Source of the DNA: an uncultured Collinsella sp.
GTDB taxonomy: Bacteria; Actinomycetota; Coriobacteriia; Coriobacteriales; Coriobacteriaceae
NCBI GenBank assembly: GCA_902464565.1
Contig: CABQJV010000015.1
Coordinates: 1 to 48,253, forward strand
Direction: 5' to 3'
Length of the DNA stretch: 48,253 nucleotides
The stretch's first letter is position 1, and each line of letters starts with the position of its first letter. Below the pieces are notes generated by a model. It was given only the letters and a program-made list of their open reading frames with translations, was not told where the DNA came from and made no database searches. Shown piece after piece: positions 33,600-42,102 of this stretch. A program made the translations under genes and the position numbers.

Positions 33600-33627
33600 G
33601 TTCCTCTCCATTCCCTTACGAAATCAT

Positions 33628-33637
33628 AAAACGTTTT
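33628..33637. promoter_or_regulatory. LacI-type operator core before scrA
   Basis: AAAACGTTTT is a perfect palindrome matching the core seen before the GH32 gene at 35027. It lies between two genes of the cluster, so it may bring internal repression. Confidence 0.6.
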
Positions 33638-33644
33638 GATGCCA

Positions 33645-35027
33645 TTACAGAGACGCGATCGTTGCATTTGCGCACTTGAGCGTGCCGTCGGTGACCGTCA
33701 GCGCCACACCCTGGCCCTGCTTATTGCAGAAGCGCGCGTTAAGCGCAACATCATCGACAAAGATGGTCGCGATATCGTCGTCAACGACCAGGCGCACATG
33801 ATGAGTGCCCTCGCCCTTAAAGAACAACGGACGCTCGAGGCCCATGTTGTTGACCTGGAACCACGGATACTGGGGGGCCGCCGTAAACTCGAGCTTGCCC
33901 TCACGCAGGTTGGCGCGGAACTCATAGGCAAGACCGGACTCGGCGTCCTCGGCGAGCTTAACCGAGAAGCCGGCAGCGTCACCGGCGAGCTCGATGTCGG
34001 CGTCGAGCATATAGGTGGAACCGGCATCCGCAGCGAGCACCTGCTCGACCTTGCCCGACTCGCAGGAAAGCTCAAAGGCCTCGACTGCCTTAGCCTCGCC
34101 AAAGGCGCCAAGCATGCTGTCGGGGAGTTTGGTGCCAAGCGTTCCGTCGGCACGCTGAACGATCTCGAGAGGCATAAAGGTGCCACCCCACAGGTAAGAG
34201 CTGGGGTCGCCGCCCTCGTCACGCGTAGGAACCCAACCAAAGAGAACGCGACGCTCGCCATCAAATGCGGTACGTGCGGCATAGTACGCGCGGCCATCGA
34301 AGGAATCGTCCGCAGGAGTGATCCAGGGACCGTTGATGGAGCGAGACATGCGGTAACGGGTCTTGTTGCCATCACTGTACTCGGAGAACACCAGATACCA
34401 CCAGTCGCCCATCTTAAAGAGATCAGGCATCTCGAACATGGTGTATAGGCCCGGATTCCACCAGTCGCCCTGGAACTCCCAGGTATCCAGGTCCTTGGAG
34501 GTGAACTTGACCAGACGCCCGGTCATCAGACGCTTGTCCTCGCCCACGCGCGTGCCGAGGATGAGCATGTACTCTTCGTTCTCCTCATCCCAAAGCACAA
34601 AGGGATCGCGCCAGTTGCGGTCATCGTAACCTTCCTGGGGCGGAAGCAGCGTCTCGGCGATGTTCTTCTCCCACTTGACGGCGTCGTCACTCGTTGCGTG
34701 AAGAAGAACCTGCTTCATCAAGCGTGCGCGGACCTTATCGCGATTGCAACCAGTGTAGAGCGCATGGTACTTGTCGCCCACCTTAAACACCGTGCCGGCA
34801 TAAACATACTGGTCGACTTCCTCGTCGCCGCCACGCTCAAGGCTCTCGCCAAAGTCCTTGTAGTTGACGAAATCCTTGGTCGTCGCGAGTGCCCAACCAA
34901 ACGGCTCTCCGAAAGGACCGGGGTTTCGCGTGTCACGCTGGTGATAGAGATAGAACGTGCCGTCCTCGCCGTACGGCATGATGTCGCCTACCCAAATTCC
35001 CTCAGGCTGGTAATACACCTTGTGCAT
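33645..35027 (-). CDS. GH32-like glycosidase with non-canonical nucleophile motif
   Basis: A 460-residue protein with a five-bladed propeller and a C-terminal beta-sandwich (about 310-460). The usual WMNDPNG is replaced by IWVGDIMPYG, keeping the nucleophile Asp at D15; NWRDPFVLW and FEMPDLF provide the other two carboxylates. This departure sets it apart from sucrose-6-phosphate hydrolases and suggests a different fructoside or fructan-derived substrate. It has no signal peptide. AAGGAAG precedes the ATG at 35027. It is the first structural gene of the sucrose cluster, behind a LacI-controlled promoter. Confidence 0.85.
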   Translation of the reverse strand: MHKVYYQPEGIWVGDIMPYGEDGTFYLYHQRDTRNPGPFGEPFGWALATTKDFVNYKDFGESLERGGDEEVDQYVYAGTVFKVGDKYHALYTGCNRDKVRARLMKQVLLHATSDDAVKWEKNIAETLLPPQEGYDDRNWRDPFVLWDEENEEYMLILGTRVGEDKRLMTGRLVKFTSKDLDTWEFQGDWWNPGLYTMFEMPDLFKMGDWWYLVFSEYSDGNKTRYRMSRSINGPWITPADDSFDGRAYYAARTAFDGERRVLFGWVPTRDEGGDPSSYLWGGTFMPLEIVQRADGTLGTKLPDSMLGAFGEAKAVEAFELSCESGKVEQVLAADAGSTYMLDADIELAGDAAGFSVKLAEDAESGLAYEFRANLREGKLEFTAAPQYPWFQVNNMGLERPLFFKGEGTHHVRLVVDDDIATIFVDDVALNARFCNKQGQGVALTVTDGTLKCANATIASL

Positions 35028-35070
35028 CCGAGACTTCCTTTCCCACAAGATACTAACTCGGTACAACTGC

Positions 35071-35109
35071 AAGATATGCCAATCGTTTTCATATGTCAAA
35101 CGTTTTCAC
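35071..35109 (-). promoter_or_regulatory. Sucrose operon promoter with two LacI-type operators
   Basis: On the minus strand TTGACA (35094-35099), 17 bp, TATCTT (35071-35076) make a good housekeeping promoter. GAAAACGTTTGAC overlaps the -35, and GAAAACGATTGG (35080-35091) fills the spacer, so a repressor would block polymerase directly. Confidence 0.75.
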
Positions 35110-35211
35110 ACTAATACGTCTTTTCGCAGTTCCAGTCGTCGGCAAACGGTTGACATATGCCGGCGAACGGTCATCAGAGGCGTTTGAGGAATTCTTTTGG
35201 CACGGGATGAA

Positions 35212-36222
35212 CTACGCGGTTTTGCCCTCAATGAGTTCAACGGGGAGCTTGGTATTCGATTCGGGCTTTTCACCGTTAACAAGAGCGATGATGGATTGCG
35301 CCGCGAGCTCTCCGATGCGATCGATATCTTGACGAACGGTTGTTAAGTCAGGCATAAACGTCATAGTGCGGCGGGCGCCATCCGCGCCCACGACCTTAAT
35401 ATCGTCCGGAGCGCTCAAGCCGCGCCGCTTCATCACGTTGAGGCAGATGGCCGCCATCGTGTCGTCTCCCGCAAAGATGCCGTCAATATCGGGGTTCTCA
35501 TCGAGGATCTTCGCAACGACCGCACTCTTTTCGTCGTCGGACTTAACGAACTCGACCTCACGGACAAGCGCGGGCAAACCGGCCTGCTCCACAACATCGT
35601 GGTAGGCATCGGTACGCTTATTGGCAGGCATACGCATGCGGCTATTGTTGCGCAGGCACAAGATGCGCGAACACCCGTCATCGATCAGGCGACGCGTGGC
35701 AAGTTCGCCGATGCCATAGATGTCGCTCGCAATCTGAACAGAGGTCTCGCCAAGGTCGCAGTCGATACCAACCAGACTCAAGCCCATCTCGGCATACGCC
35801 TCGGCACCGATATTAAGCGAGTTGACGATGACACCATCAACCATATTGCGCCGAAGCATATCGATATAAGAACGCTCAAGATCAGGTCGATTGGCGCTAT
35901 TGCACAGCAACATCTTAAAACCGTTTTCGGCCAGGGTACGCTCAACGGCTTGGACCGCTTGGGCATGAAACGGGCTGCTGACATAGGGGACTATCATACC
36001 TATTAGATTCAGGCGACCGTTGAGCATGGCACGGGCGATATCGTTGGGCGTATAGTTGATGCGCTTCATCGCGGCATGGACCTTATCGCGGGTCTCTTGG
36101 CTAATATAGCCGCGATTATTAAGCACGCGAGATACCGTAGTAGGCGAAACCCCCGCCACCGCTGCAACTTCCTTGATGCCAGGCTTAGCCGAATCCTTAG
36201 AACGAGCGCCCTCGCGAGCCAT
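35212..36222 (-). CDS. LacI-family transcriptional repressor (sucrose cluster)
   Basis: The 336-residue regulator has a LacI helix-turn-helix (about 16-37: IKEVAAVAGVSPTTVSRVLNN, split here as its first and last halves) and a periplasmic-binding-protein-like sugar domain with MIVPYVSSPFHAQAV and DGIFAGDDTMA. It probably represses the two GH32 and EIIBC genes and releases DNA on binding sucrose-6-phosphate or fructose. The start at 36222 has GGAGGG upstream. Its own promoter region carries TGTAAACGTATGAC (36244-36257), close to the operator before the GH32 gene, indicating self-control. Confidence 0.92.
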   Translation of the reverse strand: MAREGARSKDSAKPGIKEVAAVAGVSPTTVSRVLNNRGYISQETRDKVHAAMKRINYTPNDIARAMLNGRLNLIGMIVPYVSSPFHAQAVQAVERTLAENGFKMLLCNSANRPDLERSYIDMLRRNMVDGVIVNSLNIGAEAYAEMGLSLVGIDCDLGETSVQIASDIYGIGELATRRLIDDGCSRILCLRNNSRMRMPANKRTDAYHDVVEQAGLPALVREVEFVKSDDEKSAVVAKILDENPDIDGIFAGDDTMAAICLNVMKRRGLSAPDDIKVVGADGARRTMTFMPDLTTVRQDIDRIGELAAQSIIALVNGEKPESNTKLPVELIEGKTA

Positions 36223-36243
36223 AGCACCCTCCCCCATCAACAT

Positions 36244-36257
36244 GTCATACGTTTACA
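36244..36257 (-). promoter_or_regulatory. Probable autoregulatory operator of the LacI regulator
   Basis: TGTAAACGTATGAC (minus strand) differs by two bases from TGAAAACGTTTGAC before the GH32 gene; both continue with AT(A/G)T. Confidence 0.6.
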
Positions 36258-36345
36258 TACGAACAAAGCATACCCCAACAAGAGCGGGAAGACGGTAACA
36301 GTACAAGTAAGTAAACGACTCATCCAAATAATTAGGAGAGTTCCG

Positions 36346-36470
36346 CCTAAAGGGTGACTACACAGGACCCCCGCCGGAGCTGTTTGGGCTACCTCCCAAA
36401 ACATTCCGCAGTTCGCAAAGAGGCTCGCCGCACGAAGTGCGCAGCGAGCCTCTTTGCATGTCCGAGGACA
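36346..36470 (-). repeat. Conserved-loop hairpin D (outer arm incomplete)
   Basis: CATTCCGCAG (36402-36411), a perfect 13-bp inner stem (36416-36428 with 36444-36456), apical GCAC-GAA-GTGC, CATG (36457-36460) and CGAGGAC (36463-36469). The left flank, GGGCTACCTCCCAAA, resembles the arm of hairpin A, but the matching right arm is missing, so D looks truncated next to hairpin E. Confidence 0.85.
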
Positions 36471-36493
36471 CCAATTTAATTTAGCGTGGTTCC

Positions 36494-36637
36494 CTAAAGG
36501 ACGACAACGCAGGAGACCCGGCAAGGCCGGGAGCACTTTGTCTCGCAAACATTCCGCAGCCGCGAAGCGGCGAGGACGTTTGAGAGGCAAAGTGCGTAGG
36601 CCTTACCGGGTCTCCGGTGGGAGTTGAGTCCCTTTAG
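36494..36637 (-). repeat. Conserved-loop hairpin E, 3' of grcA
   Basis: A stem of about 38 nt per arm with few mismatches (36512-36550 with 36578-36615) encloses CATTCCGCAG (36550-36559), apical CCGC-GAA-GCGG (36560-36570) and CGAGGAC (36571-36577); the inner stem and CATG are absent. An outer stem (CTAAAGGAC at 36494 with GTCCCTTTAG ending 36637) includes the grcA stop codon. Confidence 0.9.
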
Positions 36638-36885
36638 AACTTGTCGTGGAAGGTGCGCGCAATGACCTCGTCCTGCTGCTCCTTGGTGAGCGTGTGGAAG
36701 TTCACGGCGTAGCCGGAAACGCGGATGGTCAGCTGCGGATACTTCTCGGGGTGAGCCTGAGCGTCGAGCAGCGTCTCACGGTTGAAGACGTTGATGTTCA
36801 GGTGGTGGCCACCCTTCTCGGCGTAAGCGTCGAGCATGTGGACCAGGTTATCGGCCTGAGTCTCGGAAACTTCAGAAACCTTCAT
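36634..36885 (-). CDS. grcA: Stand-alone glycyl-radical domain of pyruvate formate-lyase
   Basis: The 83-residue protein aligns with the C-terminal end of classical PflB: GGHHLNINVFNRETLLDA, then QLTIRVSGYAV with the radical-bearing G58, and the FHTLTKEQQDEVIARTF end. In E. coli, GrcA (YfiD) is a spare part for damaged PFL; here the adjacent PflB lacks this domain altogether, so this peptide must supply the radical. CGAAGGAGA precedes the ATG at 36885; an upstream in-frame start has no homology. It is 85 bp downstream of pflB on the same strand and ends inside hairpin E. Confidence 0.95.
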   Translation of the reverse strand: MKVSEVSETQADNLVHMLDAYAEKGGHHLNINVFNRETLLDAQAHPEKYPQLTIRVSGYAVNFHTLTKEQQDEVIARTFHDKF

Positions 36886-36901
36886 AATGTGTCTCCTTCG
36901 A

Positions 36902-36970
36902 TCGATAGGCGCCGGCCGAAACCGGCGCACTAATCAGTAATCGTTATTGTTAGTATAGCACTAACAATAG
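36902..36970 (-). promoter_or_regulatory. Two hairpins in the pflB-grcA gap
   Basis: On the minus strand TATTGTTAG-TGCTATA-CTAACAATA (9-bp stem) directly follows the pflB stop, then GCGCCGG pairs with CCGGCGC around a TTTCGG loop. No T-run follows, so full termination is unlikely; partial attenuation or RNA processing could set different amounts of the two PFL parts. Confidence 0.6.
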
Positions 36971-39022
<2,052 letters not shown>

Positions 39023-39488
39023 TGTGTAACCACGCTCCTAGTTACGTGTAATGCGGCGCTCTCTCACACCGCTGCTTATTGAATTCTTGAATTTTCGACT
39101 TGCACTACCGGCTTCTTCCGTTCTTCACCACACACTGGTGCAGAGAAAACGTTTGTCCACCTTGGAACTACAACCCAAAACCCAAGATTTCACCCGTTTG
39201 AGAAGGATAGCATAGCGACCCTCTCCATCTGGGCTGTTATATGTTTCTTTTTTTATATCATAAGGGCGTTTTTTACAAATCCGCAGGAAACGCGAGCGCG
39301 AACAACTACCGTTCACCGATTTGTATGTTATTTGTCCTTGCCTTTGTACGACGTTCGCTCTAGCTGTTATGCCAGCTTTAGCAGGGTAAAGTGTCCCAAA
39401 GACCCTACAGAAACTGCAGGGCGGCCACGGGATCCCCCGTGGCCGCCCTGTGGCGTAGCTAGTTTTTAGCTTTGATTACCGTTTGGCA
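39023..39488 (-). promoter_or_regulatory. pflB upstream region (466 bp)
   Basis: No gene is visible. The middle (about 39180-39290) is unusually AT-rich for this genome, as expected for a strong promoter. A LacI/CcpA-type core, AAAACGTTTG, lies at 39147-39156, about 125 bp before pflB. The far end holds the permease terminator. Confidence 0.5.
39417..39450 (-). terminator. Terminator hairpin after the KdgT-like permease gene
   Basis: CAGGGCGGCCACGGG pairs perfectly over 15 bp with CCCGTGGCCGCCCTG around a 4-nt loop, 38 bp after the permease stop codon. The minus-strand flank is CAGTTTCTGT; the plus-strand flank has a GTTTTTAG run. Confidence 0.78.
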
Positions 39489-40505
39489 TTAGGCGGCTGC
39501 GGAGGCCTTGTCGGTCGTTGCCTTGCCGTTGCTCTGCTGGCCCTCAAAATGCTTGTAGCACCAGCTGGTGACCAGCGGGGTCAAAATAGCCGTAACGATT
39601 GCGCAGGCAGCAACCTGTGCCGTGGCCGTCGCGAGCACCGCGCCGCCGTACATGGCCTCGTTGACGCTTGCCATGGCAGCAGGCGTGGCCACATTGGCTC
39701 CGGCGCAGCTCGAAATGGCCGCACCTGCGACACCCGTACCGCCCGTGAGCTTATCGACCGCGATAACGGGGATTGCAAAGACCACCGAGCAGATCACGCC
39801 GAGCAGAATACCGGGGAGACCGCCATTAATGAGCTGGCCAAAGGTCATGGTCGAGCCCATGGCAAAGAAGACGAGCACGATGATGGCGGAAAGTGCCGGT
39901 GCCATCATCTTCTTAAAGCTGGGGAACAGGTTACCTAGAATAATGCCGACGACGATCGGCAGGATGGCGCCCACGAGCGACCAGCCAATCGGAGCCTGAC
40001 CGGCGGCGCCGAGCACGATCATCGTGACCGGAGGGCCGACAACGAGCGTGGTGATGGCGACGGCGCCACGCTCGGCCTCGTTGCCCATGGTGCCCATCAG
40101 TCCAGCGTACATAGCATTGTTGGCGCCGGTGCAAGCGGCCAGCATCACCATGGCAGAGATGCCAAACAGGTTGTCGTTGAACACATAAAGGATGAGCAGC
40201 GACACGGCAACGACCACGATCTGCTTGACGGCGATGATAATGGCACCGCGGGCAGCGGCGGCAGGAGCACTCTTAAACGAAATCGTCGTACCGACGATGA
40301 GCAAAAAGGCGCCCACAAGCGGGCCTGCGCCCTGCTGAGTCATGCCAAGCGTAAAGCTGCCGAGCGTTTTGAACAGGTCGGGGAATAGCGTGTTGAGCAG
40401 GCAGCCCAGCAAAAGCGGCACCAAAATATTGGCACCCGGGATGGAGGACATCTTAAAGAACGGCTCCTTTGCCGCCGGCGCCTCCACCGCAGTCGATTCA
40501 CTCAT
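39489..40505 (-). CDS. 2-keto-3-deoxygluconate permease family transporter
   Basis: A 338-residue membrane protein with about ten hydrophobic helices, GANILVPLLLGCLLNTLFP near the start, and the paired motifs ACTGANNAMYAGLMGTMG and SSCAGANVATPAAMA typical of the KdgT/KDGT family. It should import 2-keto-3-deoxygluconate or a related sugar acid by proton symport. AAGGAGATATAT precedes the ATG at 40505. A dehydrogenase gene lies upstream on the same strand with a hairpin between, suggesting a small sugar-acid unit; no KDG kinase or aldolase is here. Confidence 0.88.
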   Translation of the reverse strand: MSESTAVEAPAAKEPFFKMSSIPGANILVPLLLGCLLNTLFPDLFKTLGSFTLGMTQQGAGPLVGAFLLIVGTTISFKSAPAAAARGAIIIAVKQIVVVAVSLLILYVFNDNLFGISAMVMLAACTGANNAMYAGLMGTMGNEAERGAVAITTLVVGPPVTMIVLGAAGQAPIGWSLVGAILPIVVGIILGNLFPSFKKMMAPALSAIIVLVFFAMGSTMTFGQLINGGLPGILLGVICSVVFAIPVIAVDKLTGGTGVAGAAISSCAGANVATPAAMASVNEAMYGGAVLATATAQVAACAIVTAILTPLVTSWCYKHFEGQQSNGKATTDKASAAA

Positions 40506-40562
40506 ATATATCTCCTTTGGATGCATGCGAATCGTAGCCGCACGCGCCTATGTCAGAAAGAA

Positions 40563-40594
40563 GGCGACGGTCCCGAGTCGCAGGAGCCGTCGCC
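40563..40594 (-). terminator. Hairpin between the SDR and permease genes
   Basis: GGCGACGG pairs with CCGTCGCC across a 16-nt loop; on the minus strand it is followed by TTCTTTCT, fitting a terminator of the SDR gene or a partial one. Confidence 0.7.
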
Positions 40595-40613
40595 GAATAA
40601 TCATCGCGGGGTA

Positions 40614-41363
40614 TTACCCGTCCAGGACGATGCCGCCGTCGCAGTCACCGATCTCGCCGTTCACGAAGCTGCCGAGGTCGGAAGCGAAGAACAGCACCAT
40701 CTGCGCAGGCTCGCTGGCCTGGGCGGCGCGGCCCAGAGGAATACCGTTGATGATGCGCTGAGAGTTCTCGTCAGAGAGAATCGAGGTCATATCGGTCAAC
40801 GTGAGCGACGGGCATACGGCGTTGCAGCGGATGCCAAACTTGCCGCCTTCCTTGGCGACTGCCTTGGTTAGACCGTTGACACCGGCCTTGGAGCTGGCGT
40901 AGGCAGCGGTGCCGAGCAGGCCGCCACCGATCTTGCCAGCAACAGAGCTCACGTTGACGATAGTGCCGGCATGGGCCGCCTTAAAGTGCGGGTACACGGC
41001 GTTCATCATAGTGAAGGTACCGTTGAGGTTGATGTCGATGGTGCGACGCCACTCGGTGTCATCGATCTCGTCGAACTTCTTGGTGCTGATGACGCCAGCG
41101 CAGTTGATCAGAATGTTGGTTTGAGGCAGGTCCGTAAAAATCTGCTCGACGGTCTCGCGTGCCTTGGGCGCATCGGCGACATCGAGCTGATAGAACTTGT
41201 TGCCCTCGCCAAGCTCGGCCACCGCGGCCTCGCCCTTAGCAGCGTTCCTTGCGATGAGCGCGACATGTCCGCCGCCCGCGACGATACCCTTGGCGATCTC
41301 GAGGCCAATGCCCTGAGTGCCGCCCGTGACAATCGCGGTCTTGCCCGTGAAGTCAAATGCCAT
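40614..41363 (-). CDS. Short-chain dehydrogenase/reductase (KduD/FabG-like)
   Basis: The 249-residue NAD(P)-dependent enzyme has TGGTQGIG (13-20), NCAG, the catalytic Ser-Tyr-Lys set (S140, Y155, K159 in YASSK) and a C-terminus GEIGDCDGGIVLDG. Its pairing with a KdgT-type permease suggests a sugar-acid dehydrogenase such as 2-deoxy-D-gluconate 3-dehydrogenase or KduD, but many SDRs look like this and a FabG-type ketoreductase cannot be excluded. It is the upstream gene of the pair and faces the MarR gene across a 289-bp divergent promoter region. Confidence 0.85.
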   Translation of the reverse strand: MAFDFTGKTAIVTGGTQGIGLEIAKGIVAGGGHVALIARNAAKGEAAVAELGEGNKFYQLDVADAPKARETVEQIFTDLPQTNILINCAGVISTKKFDEIDDTEWRRTIDINLNGTFTMMNAVYPHFKAAHAGTIVNVSSVAGKIGGGLLGTAAYASSKAGVNGLTKAVAKEGGKFGIRCNAVCPSLTLTDMTSILSDENSQRIINGIPLGRAAQASEPAQMVLFFASDLGSFVNGEIGDCDGGIVLDG

Positions 41364-41544
41364 GACTCCATCCCCCTTTATGTAAGGTGTCTCCTTGCGG
41401 GAAGTTGGAGCATCGCACGTGGCGATAAATGAGTCCCAGTCGTCATGGTGGTGACAACCCCTCGCCTAACCGCGTGCATAATAATTCTTTGAAACGCTTC
41501 AGCATTTGAATGATTTTAAGTCTTAATGAGCTCTTAATATTGCC

Positions 41545-41588
41545 TAGCGGCCAAGTAGATTTTTGGGACATGCCTAGAAATCTACCGA
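41545..41588 (-). repeat. GTAGATTT / CATGTCCC hairpin, copy 2
   Basis: AGTAGATTT pairs with AAATCTACC across TTGGGACATGCCTAG. Read on the minus strand it matches the element at 22594 (GTAGATTT, then GRCATGTCCC, then AAAAATC). It lies in the SDR-MarR gap, 65 bp before the MarR start. Confidence 0.65.
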
Positions 41589-41652
41589 ATGGGATAGTTG
41601 AGCTGGGGTATCATCTTTCACCGAAAATAGTTTCTAGTGTTAGGGGTTTTCG

Positions 41653-42102
41653 GTGGAAGATACCGATTTCCGTGAACTTGGGCGTCAGCTCCTTACCGAG
41701 TTCGGCAGCATGCATCAGCGCATTTCGCGTTTTGCGGACAAAGCCCTCGGCGGCGAGATGGCCGTCATGCGCGCCCTCATACTCGCCGGCGGCTCGCTCA
41801 CGCCAAGCGAACTCGCTGATCGCGCCTGGGTCTCGAGTGCCCGCATCGCCAATATCCTACGCGCTCTCGAAGCCAAGGGCTGGGTCGAGCGCGAGCACTC
41901 AAAGACCGACCGTCGTCGCGTACACGTCACGGTGACCGACAAAGGATTCCAGGATCTAGAAATCAAACGTCGGGAATTCGAGAACCGCACTGCGGCTTTC
42001 CTCGAGCAGCTCGGCGAAACAGATACCCAAGAGATGGTGCGTCTTCTAAGGCGTGCCAACGAAATTATCGACCGCAATCAAGAAAGGAGAGATGCCGAGT
42101 GA
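41653..42102 (+). CDS. MarR-family transcriptional regulator
   Basis: A 149-residue winged-helix repressor: ELADRAWVSSARIANILRALEAKGWVEREHSKTDRRRVHVTVT is split here into recognition helix and DRRR wing. It begins with GTG after AGGGG. Its last codons overlap the start of the first ABC gene by 4 nt, so regulator and exporter are translationally coupled. Such MarR-ABC-ABC units commonly respond to the exporter's own toxic substrate and are self-repressed, which the 289-bp upstream region would allow. The inducer is unknown. Confidence 0.92.
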   Translation: MEDTDFRELGRQLLTEFGSMHQRISRFADKALGGEMAVMRALILAGGSLTPSELADRAWVSSARIANILRALEAKGWVEREHSKTDRRRVHVTVTDKGFQDLEIKRREFENRTAAFLEQLGETDTQEMVRLLRRANEIIDRNQERRDAE

